DNA from: Arthrobacter globiformis NBRC 12137
Lineage (GTDB): Bacteria; Actinomycetota; Actinomycetes; Actinomycetales; Micrococcaceae
Direction: 5' to 3'
NCBI RefSeq assembly: GCF_000238915.1
Contig: NZ_BAEG01000027.1
Coordinates: forward strand, 124,001 to 188,000
DNA length: 64,000 nucleotides
This document shows positions 44,403 to 53,339 of this stretch, piece after piece (within the stretch, counting starts at the first letter, position 1; every line of letters begins with the position of its first letter). The translations under genes and the position numbers were made by a program. The notes below the pieces were generated by a model that was not told where the DNA came from, searched no databases, and saw only the letters and a program-made list of their open reading frames with translations.

Positions 44403-44421
44403 AAACGAAAGGCTTTCGTTT
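44403..44421. promoter_or_regulatory. TetR-type operator in the permease/TetR gap
   Basis: AAACGAAAG-G-CTTTCGTTT is a perfect 9+1+9 palindrome, extended outward by ACT/AGT with one extra base. It lies 30 nt upstream of the permease ATG and 112 nt before the TetR ATG. It is the obvious binding site for the divergent TetR regulator. Confidence 0.85.
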
Positions 44422-44532
44422 TAGTATGAGGGCGTGTGGCGCCGAGCACAATAGCTTTTTCAAAAGCGGCCGCAACCGCTGCCGGAGACTAGGCTGGGTT
44501 CCGATGTTCCAGAGCTGCAGACAGGAGATTCC

Positions 44533-45156
44533 ATGGGGCGCCCGCTCCTCCCGCTGATATCCGTGGAGGCCCTGACGACGGCCGCGCTGGAGCTGGTCGA
44601 TGAGAGCGGCGACTTCAGCTTCCCGAAGCTCGCGAAGAAAATCGGCGTCAGCCAGTCCTCCATCTACAACCACGTCAGCGGCCGGGACGAGATCCTGGAA
44701 CTGCTGCGGCACCGGATCATCACCGAGGAGCCGTACCCTCCCGTGGACCACAGCGAGTGGGAGGGCGCGCTGCGGGTCCTGATCCGCGCGTACCGGGACG
44801 CCTTTGCCCGCCATCCGCGCCTGGCTCCGCTGCTGGTGCTGCAGTCCATCACCGATCCGGCGGTCATCGGCCTCTACGAGGACCTGGCGCTGGCCCTGGA
44901 AAGCGCGGGATTCAGCGGGCGTGACGTCGTGGCGGCCATTTCCACCATCGACAGCTTCGCCCTGGGCGCGGCCCTGGACCTGGCGGCGCCGGAAGTGGTG
45001 TGGGATCCGCCGGCGGAGGGCTACCCCACGCTCAAGCGGGCGCTCGGCAATGCCGGACCGTCAGAGGAGCGGGGCGGACACGCCTTCGACTTCGGCCTGG
45101 ACGTGGTCATCGGCGGGCTTCGGGCGAAGCTGGGAGGCCAGGAAACGCGGGCCTAG
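44533..45156 (+). CDS. TetR-family regulator
   Basis: A 207-aa regulator. Residues 10-55 are the TetR HTH (ALTTAALELVDESGDFSFPK in parts, then LAKKIGVSQSSIYNHVSGRDEIL), and the remainder is a helical ligand domain with a TetR_C-like region (AAISTIDSFALGAALDLAAP). The ATG follows CAGGAG. It is divergent from the permease-amidohydrolase operon and probably represses it. It ends 4 nt inside the opposite nickel permease gene. Confidence 0.9.
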   Translation: MGRPLLPLISVEALTTAALELVDESGDFSFPKLAKKIGVSQSSIYNHVSGRDEILELLRHRIITEEPYPPVDHSEWEGALRVLIRAYRDAFARHPRLAPLLVLQSITDPAVIGLYEDLALALESAGFSGRDVVAAISTIDSFALGAALDLAAPEVVWDPPAEGYPTLKRALGNAGPSEERGGHAFDFGLDVVIGGLRAKLGGQETRA

Positions 45157-46196
45157 GAAACAGCCCGCCGGCGCGCCCTCAGGGTGGCCACTCCCCACAG
45201 CGCCAGGAAGGCAGCCACCAGGAGCAGCCCGGCATCGCCCAGGTCTATCCCGCCCAGCCAGGCCGTGAGCGGGTCCTTCAGCCCGAACGCCGCGTTGCAG
45301 AAACCGGCGAGGGTTATTCCGGCGACGAAAAGCGCGGACAGTGCCGAGAGCCCGGTGATGACGGCGTTGAACCCCAGCTTGCGCAGGGGATCATGGATGG
45401 CGGACCCGTACATCCGCATCATCGCCACGCCGTTCGCCGTGTCGCACAGGGTCATGGCAGCGGTGAAAGCAAGCGGCAGTGCCAGCAGCGCGGCGGGCGA
45501 CACGCCCGCCAGGGATGCCGCCGTCGTCATCACCAGAAGTCCGATGGTGGTGGCCGTATCAAAACCGAGCCCGAACAGGAACCCGATCACGTACACGTTC
45601 CTGGGCCGCCGCACCTTGGACAGTGGCCGGGCCATGAGGCGGGCCACAAAGCCCTTGGCCTCGAGTTCCCCGGGGAGCACCGTGCCGCCGCCGCGGACCC
45701 TGCGGTAGGATCTGGCGGCACCCAGAAACGCCGACCCGTTGAAGATCCCCATGGCCAGCAGGAACAGGCCGGAGACGCCGCTGCCGATCAGCCCCAGGAC
45801 CAGGTTCCCGGTGCTGCCCTCGGTCATGAACCTGCCCACCAGCGATACCCCTGAAACCACAAGTGCCCCGGCCAGGATCACCACCGAACTGTGCCCCAGG
45901 CTGAAAGCAAATCCCACACTCGTGGGATCCTGCCGCTGGGCCACGAACTTCCGCGTGGAGTTGTCGATCGCGGCGATGTGGTCCCAGTCGTAGCTGTGCT
46001 TGATGCCGGCCAGGTATGCCGTGAGCACCAGTCCGAACGCCAGCGGCTGCCCCGACGCTGCCGTGCCGGCAATCAGGAGCACGACGGCGGCCAGATGCAG
46101 GATGCCCACCGCACCAAAGGTGGCCAGCAGGCGCGTCCGGAGCGGCAACTGCTCACGCTCGCGGTACATGGCTGCGAACTGGGTCAAGGTAGTCAT
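45153..46196 (-). CDS. NiCoT nickel/cobalt permease
   Basis: A 347-aa HoxN/NixA-type high-affinity Ni2+ (or Co2+) transporter with about eight helices. The family signature HSYDWDHIAAIDN (H-x4-DH) is near residue 73, VGFAFSLGHSSVV near 99, and GFLFGLGFDTATTIGLL near 205. The ATG at 46196 overlaps the ureD stop by one base (TGATG), making it the last gene of the urease operon, where it supplies nickel for the active site. The longer open frame upstream lies within ureD. Confidence 0.93.
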   Translation of the reverse strand: MTTLTQFAAMYREREQLPLRTRLLATFGAVGILHLAAVVLLIAGTAASGQPLAFGLVLTAYLAGIKHSYDWDHIAAIDNSTRKFVAQRQDPTSVGFAFSLGHSSVVILAGALVVSGVSLVGRFMTEGSTGNLVLGLIGSGVSGLFLLAMGIFNGSAFLGAARSYRRVRGGGTVLPGELEAKGFVARLMARPLSKVRRPRNVYVIGFLFGLGFDTATTIGLLVMTTAASLAGVSPAALLALPLAFTAAMTLCDTANGVAMMRMYGSAIHDPLRKLGFNAVITGLSALSALFVAGITLAGFCNAAFGLKDPLTAWLGGIDLGDAGLLLVAAFLALWGVATLRARRRAVS

Positions 46197-47085
46197 CAGT
46201 ACTTCCTGAGGTTCAGGGGCGCTTGGCCATACCAGCGTTGACGGAGAAGGCCGCTGCAGCCACCCAGTAGCGTATTGAGTTTTTCGGTGCTGTTGGACAA
46301 TGACCGGAGCACCAGGGCCGTGATGCCGTCCATTGTGGCACTGAGCGAGACCCCTGTGTAGGCGTCGAACTTTTCCGCCAGCCGGTGCAGGTCGTCGGCG
46401 AGCGCCTGGTCTACGCGGGCGTCCACCACCACCAGCGAACCCAGGTGGCTGTAGCCCTCCATGAAGCCGGTCCCCGTGACGTCGTCGAGCGGCGGCCGGA
46501 CCAGCAGGTTGTCCAGGGCGAGCAGCCGGGTGCCCGCGTCCGTCTCCACGCGGATCTCGTTGCGGAGCCGCAGTTCCTCGTACCGGAAGGAGGCCCCGTC
46601 CGGGGACCATCCCGGCGTGATCACCTCCGCCATCATGAGGCTCGACGTCGGCCGCACCGTGATGTGGGTGTTCTGCCGGTAACTGGCCTCCCGGTAGGCG
46701 ATGACTTGGTCCGGCGCCAGTTCCAGCCGCGAGCCCTCCCCCAGCCGGACGCTCATGCGCTGCTCGGCAAACGATCCCGGGGTCCGGTAGATCTTCGTCG
46801 CGGACTGCGTGGTGAGCAGCAGGTCAGCCCCGTCACCCACCTCCACGTCCAGAACGTAGAGATCTGCCCCCAAGTAGGCCCCGCCCGGATTCACGACGAC
46901 ATAGCAAACCTGCCCGCTGTCATCCAGATAATGCGGCCGGAGCACCCGTAACGCGCCCCGATGGTACTGGTGCGTTGCCACGGACTTCCCAGCACGAAGC
47001 TCGATACGCAGGGCAAGCTCTCCCATGGGTGCGGGGGTGCGTCCGGCGGCTTCGTCACCTTGAGGGACCGCCAACGGGATCGTGC

Positions 47086-47089
<4 letters not shown>
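46196..47089 (-). CDS. ureD: Urease accessory protein UreD
   Basis: About 297 aa. UreD (UreH) is the scaffold and nickel channel that binds the urease apoenzyme with UreF and UreG. Typical features are [20 protein letters not shown] near residue 60, [17 protein letters not shown], and [18 protein letters not shown]. The ATG at 47089 overlaps the ureG stop (ATGA). Its own end overlaps the nickel permease start. Confidence 0.93.
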
Positions 47090-47703
<614 letters not shown>

Positions 47704-47715
47704 GTTGTCCTCCTG

Positions 47716-48420
47716 CTAGCTCATGAACATGCGGGCACGCTGGCGCTCATGCCTCATCTGCGAAATCTCCAGGCCGGGGCTGACGGCCCCGAAGTCGTCC
47801 GGTGTGAGGCGGGCGGCCCGCTCGACGGCGGCAGCAACGGCGTCGTGAGCGTTTCGCAGCACCCGCTGCCCGGCGGTCTGCCCGAGCGGGATGGCCCGGA
47901 GGGCGTTCTGCGTCAGGGAGGTGACGGTGGCGAAAAGGTGCGCGGCGATCGCCTCAGCCGCCGGAACCCCGAGGGAACGGGCGACGACGGCGAACGCCAG
48001 CGGCTGATGGCCGGCGGCCCGGCCACTACTCACCAATGCCCGGTACGCGGACAGTTCGGCCGAGGGAAACACTTCGGTGCCGATGTCGAGCATCCGGTTT
48101 CCCATCTTGATGCTGGCCTCACGCACCTGCCGCGGCAAAAGCTGCGCGGTCAGCAGCCCGTCCAGCTCGAGAACATCCCACCCCTCATACAGGAATCGCA
48201 TGGCCGGGGCGTCGGAATAGGTCAGCTGCTGCGAGAGGAACGCTCCCAGCCACCGCCCAAAGGACTCCTCATCATGAACGACCCCCCGCTCAATGTAGGT
48301 CTCAAACCCCAGCGAGTGAGCAAACGCCCCTGTAGGAATCGAGGAATCAGTTAGCTGCCGCAGGGCGAGCTGGTAGCTGTTCCCTGAAGCCGACGGCTCG
48401 TCAGTGCGTGTGTTCAGCAT
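47716..48420 (-). CDS. ureF: Urease accessory protein UreF
   Basis: About 234 aa, all-helical, the activator that couples UreG to the UreD-urease complex. LTDSSIPTGAFAHSLGFETY near residue 25 is diagnostic, and the C-terminal ISQMRHERQRARMFMS is typical. The start at 48420 overlaps the ureE 3' end by 20 nt, so translation is coupled. Confidence 0.94.
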   Translation of the reverse strand: MLNTRTDEPSASGNSYQLALRQLTDSSIPTGAFAHSLGFETYIERGVVHDEESFGRWLGAFLSQQLTYSDAPAMRFLYEGWDVLELDGLLTAQLLPRQVREASIKMGNRMLDIGTEVFPSAELSAYRALVSSGRAAGHQPLAFAVVARSLGVPAAEAIAAHLFATVTSLTQNALRAIPLGQTAGQRVLRNAHDAVAAAVERAARLTPDDFGAVSPGLEISQMRHERQRARMFMS

Positions 48421-48880
48421 GGCGGAAAGGCACTGGCATGACGCGTTCCTGGCGGTTGTAGGGCACTCCGACGTGTTTGAGGTAGTCCTCGACGGTGTGG
48501 TCGTACTGGCACACCATGACGTCAGCACCGTACTCGGAGGACGCGTCGAAGAACTGCGCCTGCAGGTGCCGGTTGCCCAGGGAATGTGCCACGACGCCCA
48601 TTTCGTGAATGGTCCGTGGGGCGATCACCAGGACGTCGGTGGGCAACACGGAGACCACGATCATGTTGGTTTCGGCCAGGTGCAGCACGTCGCCGTCTCG
48701 GAGGTCTGCCGATCCCGCTGGAAGCCTGATGCCGATCTCGTTGCCGTGGTCGGTGGTGACGCGCTGGATGCGCTTGACCAGCTGGGCACTTGGCAGGACT
48801 ACTTTCTCCCGGTGCAGGCCGGCGTAAGACTCGGCGGCCGGAAGGTCGTGCAGGTTGCCGAGGATTTTTTCGATGATCAC
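48401..48880 (-). CDS. ureE: Urease accessory protein UreE
   Basis: A 159-aa nickel metallochaperone. An N-terminal peptide-binding domain (IIEKILGNLHDLPAAE..., RIQRVTTDHGNEIGIRLP) is followed by a metal-binding domain with IAHSLGNRHLQAQFF and a short histidine tail HAEHTH at the end. The tail is short compared with strongly His-rich UreE proteins. It lies 15 nt after ureC. Confidence 0.94.
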   Translation of the reverse strand: MIIEKILGNLHDLPAAESYAGLHREKVVLPSAQLVKRIQRVTTDHGNEIGIRLPAGSADLRDGDVLHLAETNMIVVSVLPTDVLVIAPRTIHEMGVVAHSLGNRHLQAQFFDASSEYGADVMVCQYDHTVEDYLKHVGVPYNRQERVMPVPFRHAEHTH

Positions 48881-48895
48881 GTCAGGCTCCGGGGG

Positions 48896-50638
48896 TTAGA
48901 AGAGGAAGTAGCGCTGTGCCATGGGCAGGACGTCCGACGGTTCACAGGTGACGTCCTCGCCGTCCACGCTCACCTGGTACGTTTCGGGGTCGACCTGGAT
49001 GTCCGGCGTGGCGTCGTTGAACTTGAGGTCGGCCTTGGACAGCGTGCGGATCCCCGACACGGGGCGGATGTTCTTCTGGAGCCCCAGTTCTTCCGGCACC
49101 CCCGCATCGATGGCCGCCTGCGACAGGAACGTGATGGAACACTGCTGCACGGCTTTGCCGAACGCGGCGAACATGGGGCGCATGGTGCGCGGCTGCGGGG
49201 TAGGGATGGAGGCGTTGGCGTCGCCCATCAGCGCGTAGGCAATCTGGCCGCCTTTAAGGACCAGCTCGGGCTTCACGCCGAAGAACGCGGGGTCCCAGAG
49301 CACCAGGTCCGCGAACTTGCCTTCCTCGACGGAGCCGATGGAGTCTGCCATGCCCTGCGCGATGGCGGCGTTGATGGTGTACTTCGCCACGTACCGCTTG
49401 ATCCGGAAGTTGTCGCTGTCTGCCGAGCCGTGTGTTCCACCGGCAGGGTCCTTGAGGACGCCGCGCTGCTTCTTCATCTTGTCCGCCACCTGCCAGGTGC
49501 GGGTGATCACCTCGCCCACGCGCCCCATGGCCTGGGAGTCCGAGGACGTGATGGCGAAGATGCCGAGGTCCTGCAGGACGTCCTCGGCGGCAATGGTCTC
49601 GGCGCGGATGCGGGAATCTGCGAAAGCCACGTCCTCGGGGATGTCCGGGTTGAGGTGGTGGCAGACCATGAGCATGTCCAGGTGCTCTTCGATGGTGTTG
49701 CGGGTGTAGGGCAGCGTGGGGTTTGTGGAGGCGGGAAGCACGTTCGGCAGGCCGGCGATTTTGATGATGTCCGGCGCGTGCCCGCCTCCGGCGCCTTCGG
49801 TGTGGAACGTGTGGATGACGCGCCCGCCGATGGCGCGGATGGTGTCCTCCACGAAGCCGCACTCGTTCAGGGTGTCCGTGTGGATGGCCACCTGGACGTC
49901 GTACGCGTCCGCCACTTTCAGCGAGGTATCGATCGATGACGTGGTGGAACCCCAGTCCTCGTGGACTTTGAGCCCGATGGCACCGGCCCGGATCTGTTCG
50001 GCCAGAGGTTCGACGGCGGACGCGTGGCCCTTGCCGAACAGCCCGATGTTGATGGGCATGCCCTCGGTGGCCTGCAGCATCCGCTGGATGTGCCACTTGC
50101 CGGGAGTGACGGTGGTGGCTTTGGTGCCTTCGGCCGGCCCGGTGCCGCCGCCCACCATGGTGGTGACGCCGCTGGTAAGGGCGGTGGGCACCTGGTCCGG
50201 GGAGATGAAGTGGATGTGCGTGTCCACGCCCCCGGCGGTGAGGATCTTCCGCTCCCCCGCAATGATCTCTGTACTCGCGCCGATGACGATGTCCACGCCG
50301 TCGGCAATCTGCGGGTTTCCGGCCTTGCCGATCCGGAAGATGTGGCCGTCCTTCAGTGCGACGTCGGCCTTGTAGATCCCGGTGTAGTCCAGCACCACCA
50401 CATTGGTGATGACGGTGTCCGGCACACCGCCATCAGGACCGCCGTCCCGGGTGGCCTGGCCGTTCTGGCCCATGCCGTCCCGGATGACCTTCCCGCCGCC
50501 GAACACCACTTCCTCGCCGTAGTTCGTGAGGTCCTTCTCAATCTCGAGGAACAGCTCGGTGTCCGCCAAGCGGATGGCGTCGCCCGTCGTCGGGCCGTAC
50601 AGGTCCGCATACTGCCTGCGGGACAATTCGAAACTCAT
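48896..50638 (-). CDS. ureC: Urease alpha subunit
   Basis: The catalytic subunit, 580 aa, hydrolysing urea to ammonia and carbamate at a dinickel site. [11 protein letters not shown] carries the first two nickel ligands (near residue 141), [11 protein letters not shown] the carbamylated lysine (near 223), [10 protein letters not shown] and [14 protein letters not shown] further histidines, and MVCHHLNPD the flap histidine. All key residues are present. It overlaps ureB by 4 nt. Confidence 0.98.
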   Translation of the reverse strand: MSFELSRRQYADLYGPTTGDAIRLADTELFLEIEKDLTNYGEEVVFGGGKVIRDGMGQNGQATRDGGPDGGVPDTVITNVVVLDYTGIYKADVALKDGHIFRIGKAGNPQIADGVDIVIGASTEIIAGERKILTAGGVDTHIHFISPDQVPTALTSGVTTMVGGGTGPAEGTKATTVTPGKWHIQRMLQATEGMPINIGLFGKGHASAVEPLAEQIRAGAIGLKVHEDWGSTTSSIDTSLKVADAYDVQVAIHTDTLNECGFVEDTIRAIGGRVIHTFHTEGAGGGHAPDIIKIAGLPNVLPASTNPTLPYTRNTIEEHLDMLMVCHHLNPDIPEDVAFADSRIRAETIAAEDVLQDLGIFAITSSDSQAMGRVGEVITRTWQVADKMKKQRGVLKDPAGGTHGSADSDNFRIKRYVAKYTINAAIAQGMADSIGSVEEGKFADLVLWDPAFFGVKPELVLKGGQIAYALMGDANASIPTPQPRTMRPMFAAFGKAVQQCSITFLSQAAIDAGVPEELGLQKNIRPVSGIRTLSKADLKFNDATPDIQVDPETYQVSVDGEDVTCEPSDVLPMAQRYFLF

Positions 50639-50982
50639 TGGCGGCCGCCGTCCCGGTCAACGCCGTCCCGGTCAACGCCGAGGCTGCCGTTCACCGCGTT
50701 GCTCAGGCCATAAACCTCACGGCTCCCGGCCAGCCGAATCAGCCGGACGGTTTTCCCGTCGCCCGGTTCGAACCGTGCGGCGGTGCCGGCGGGGATGTCC
50801 AGGCGCCGCCCATAGGCCGCGCTGCGGTCGAATTCCAGCGCCGGGTTCGCCTCCGCGAAGTGGTAATGCGAGCCCACCTGCACGGGCCGGTCACCGGTGT
50901 TGAGGACGACGACGTCGATCGCCTCCCTGCCCGCGTTAAGGACCAGCGGTTCGGGACGCAGGACGTACTCTCCCGGAATCAT
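50635..50982 (-). CDS. ureB: Urease beta subunit
   Basis: A 115-aa structural subunit of the three-chain urease. [19 protein letters not shown] is the typical start, followed by [19 protein letters not shown] and [16 protein letters not shown]. The C-terminus contains a tandem VDRDG repeat ([11 protein letters not shown]) encoded by a short DNA duplication, outside the conserved core. It lies 8 nt after ureA. Confidence 0.97.
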   Translation of the reverse strand: MIPGEYVLRPEPLVLNAGREAIDVVVLNTGDRPVQVGSHYHFAEANPALEFDRSAAYGRRLDIPAGTAARFEPGDGKTVRLIRLAGSREVYGLSNAVNGSLGVDRDGVDRDGGRQ

Positions 50983-50990
50983 GATGCCCC

Positions 50991-51293
50991 CTATCGGATG
51001 GGGTTGTGGACGGTGACGAGCTTGGTGCCGTCAGGGAAGGTGGCCTCGATCTGGACATCGTGGATCATCTCCGGCACGCCCTCCATGACCTCGTCTCGGC
51101 TAAGCAGCGTGGTGCCGTAGCTCATGAGCTCAGCCACGGTGCGGCCATCCCGGGCACCCTCGATCAATTCATAGCTGATGATCGCCACGGCTTCCGGATA
51201 GTTCAGTTTGAGACCCCGCGACTGGCGCCTCCGGGCGAGGTCGGCGGCGACCACGATCATGAGCTTTTCCTGCTCACGGGGCAGCAGATGCAT
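50991..51293 (-). CDS. ureA: Urease gamma subunit
   Basis: A 100-aa subunit with the expected [20 protein letters not shown] start, [28 protein letters not shown] in parts and [20 protein letters not shown] end. It is the first gene of the ureABCEFGD-nickel permease operon. The 122-nt upstream gap shows no clear promoter hexamers or operator that I can support. Confidence 0.98.
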   Translation of the reverse strand: MHLLPREQEKLMIVVAADLARRRQSRGLKLNYPEAVAIISYELIEGARDGRTVAELMSYGTTLLSRDEVMEGVPEMIHDVQIEATFPDGTKLVTVHNPIR

Positions 51294-51415
51294 GAGGTTC
51301 CCTTCAACGGCCTGCGGGTCGGCGTGGGACCCAGACTAAGCCCCGTTCGTTTCCACCACGTTTCCGGAGCATCAGGTCGGCCCCCAGCAGCCGCGTTTCC
51401 CGACGGCCTCCGCCG

Positions 51416-51985
51416 TCAGCGGTCTCGGCTCGTGTCTCCGCTGAGGCGGGCGAGGATTGCATCGTTCGACTGGACAGGCTGGCGGTATGTGGCGGACAGG
51501 ATACGCAGCATGTCCGCTGCGTCCTGGCTGTCCTCCGAGGCCATGGCGTCCTCCGCATACGTCACCCGGATGTTATGGGCGAAGGCGTCCGCTCCGGTCT
51601 GGGCGATGCAGTTGTGCGTGGAGACGCCCGCCAGCACCACTTCGTCGGCGTCCCAGTTCCGCAGCCGGGACAGCAGGTCGGTTCCCATGAAGGCGCTGTC
51701 CCGCGTCTTGCTCAGCTGCGGCAGGCCGTCGGTGACGAGGCCGGGCACAGCCTCCGCCTGCTTGCTGCCCCGAAAAATGAAGCCCTGGTCATCGTCCAGC
51801 ATGCTTAGCGTCCACGTTGACTTGTCCCGCTCGTGCTCGGTGCCAACCAGCAGCGCCCTGTGTCCGTTGGACGTGAACCCCTCCAGCAGCCTGTTGCAGG
51901 AGGCGACCATCCGCTCCCGCTGGGCTGCCAGTTCCGGCGCTTCGAAGTATGCATTCTGCATGTCGATGATGAGCAGGGCAATCAT
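51416..51985 (-). CDS. Isochorismatase-family cysteine hydrolase
   Basis: A 189-aa nicotinamidase/isochorismatase-fold hydrolase. The catalytic Asp is in ALLIIDMQNAYFE (residues 3-15), the Lys is probably in TRDSAFMGT's position or nearby, and the Cys is in VVLAGVSTHNCIAQTGADAF near residue 130. It stands between the urease operon and a LacI gene, same strand as both, 27 nt after the LacI stop. The substrate is unknown; biuret, allophanate-like amides or nicotinamide are family possibilities, and urease next door makes an amide-nitrogen role attractive. Confidence 0.88.
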   Translation of the reverse strand: MIALLIIDMQNAYFEAPELAAQRERMVASCNRLLEGFTSNGHRALLVGTEHERDKSTWTLSMLDDDQGFIFRGSKQAEAVPGLVTDGLPQLSKTRDSAFMGTDLLSRLRNWDADEVVLAGVSTHNCIAQTGADAFAHNIRVTYAEDAMASEDSQDAADMLRILSATYRQPVQSNDAILARLSGDTSRDR

Positions 51986-52012
51986 GGATCCACCTTTCGT
52001 GCACTGAGAATT

Positions 52013-53020
52013 TTAGGGGGCCGAGGCACGGATCCTCAGTTCAAATTGCGCTTCCACATGCGTGCCTTCGGCAGCCTTCCCGGATTCCTCAATCCGGTCG
52101 ATCAGCAGCTGCACGGACCGCTCGGCGATCTCGTTCATGCCGGGGGCAACAGTGGTCAGCGACGGGGACGAGAACCGCGCCTCATCAATGTCGTCGAACC
52201 CTGCCACGGCAGCATCCTCGGGCACCCTGACCCCGCGGAGCAGCAGTTCGTGCATCGCCCCCAGAGCCAGGGCGTCGTTCAATCCAAAGACGGCGTCGAA
52301 CGGCTGGCCGCCGTCCAGGAGCCTCGCCACCGCCGTCGAACCGCCGTCACGGCGCCACTCCGATGGCACAATCAGGGCCGGATCAAAGGCCACACCCGCC
52401 TCGGCCAGCGCCTCCCGGTATCCGGCCAGCCGAAGTCCAGGCGAGCCGGCACGGTCTTCGGGAGAGGCGCCGATCACCGCGATTCGGCGCCGTCCTCCCG
52501 CCAGCAGGTGGGCTGTCATGGCCTTGGCCGCGCCGACATTCTTCATGGTGACGAGGTCGAACCGCGGGTCGTCGATGTGCTCGCCGAGCATCACGAGGGG
52601 TTTGGTGCCACGGCGGGCGGCGGCCACGGCGTCCGCGTCGAGCGCCAGCGGGGTGAACAGGAGGCCATCCGTCAGCTGGCTCAGGGATCCCTGCAGGGCG
52701 GTGAGCTCGTTGGCCCTGGTCGCCGCGGACTGCTCGACCAGGACGCGGTAGTCCCGGGCGGCTGCCACAGTCATGAGCCTGGAAGCGAGCTCAGCGTAAT
52801 ACGGCACGGAGAGATCGGATACCACCAGCCCCAGCATGCGGGATTTCCCGGAACGCAGGCTCCTCGCCGTCAGGTTCGCCTCATAGCCAAGCTCGGCGAT
52901 TGCGTCCAGCACCTTCTGCCGGGTGGCCGGCCTGATGAACTCATAGTTGTTGAGCACATTCGACACGGTTTTGAGGGAAACTCCGGCCGCACGGGCAACA
53001 TCGTTCATTGTCACGGCCAT
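52013..53020 (-). CDS. LacI-family regulator (second)
   Basis: About 335 aa. The HTH is at residues 5-50 (TMNDVARAAGVSLKTVSNVLN, in parts), the hinge helix ARSLRSGKSRMLG near 55, and the effector domain from GLVVSDLSVPYYAELASRL to the end. The start at 53020 is chosen for its AAAGGGA site. The effector and targets are unknown. The isochorismatase-type hydrolase just downstream may be co-transcribed. A LacI-like operator at 53070-53081 suggests autoregulation. Confidence 0.92.
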   Translation of the reverse strand: MAVTMNDVARAAGVSLKTVSNVLNNYEFIRPATRQKVLDAIAELGYEANLTARSLRSGKSRMLGLVVSDLSVPYYAELASRLMTVAAARDYRVLVEQSAATRANELTALQGSLSQLTDGLLFTPLALDADAVAAARRGTKPLVMLGEHIDDPRFDLVTMKNVGAAKAMTAHLLAGGRRRIAVIGASPEDRAGSPGLRLAGYREALAEAGVAFDPALIVPSEWRRDGGSTAVARLLDGGQPFDAVFGLNDALALGAMHELLLRGVRVPEDAAVAGFDDIDEARFSSPSLTTVAPGMNEIAERSVQLLIDRIEESGKAAEGTHVEAQFELRIRASAP

Positions 53021-53069
53021 GCTGGGTCCCTTTCGCGGCAGACATCCCCCTCGGACATCTCTCTTTCGA

Positions 53070-53081
53070 TACATCGTTGCA
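53070..53081. promoter_or_regulatory. Possible LacI-type operator upstream of the second LacI gene
   Basis: TACATCGTTGCA resembles the LacI-type palindrome TGCAACGTTGCA with two mismatches and sits 50 nt before the start codon. The 319-nt stretch 53021-53339 holds this site and the hemA leader; I see nothing else in it. Confidence 0.4.
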
Positions 53082-53339
53082 GAATGCAGGCCACCCCGCC
53101 CATCAAGAATTTCCCAAGGTGGGTCCCCCACCCTTTCTGCAAGGTCTCTTGGCTCTGGGGCCAGGCAACGGCGCCTGGCCCCGGCGACAATCGGCGGTGT
53201 CCTCATTTGCGGCGGCCACCGGCGGGACCGGTCCGGAACGGGTGTCCTCTTAAGTGTTAAGCGGCGGCCACCACCCGGGCCGGCCACCAAGGATCGCGGC
53301 AGGACAGGGTGGGGAACGTTGCGGCGGAAGGGGGCCGAT

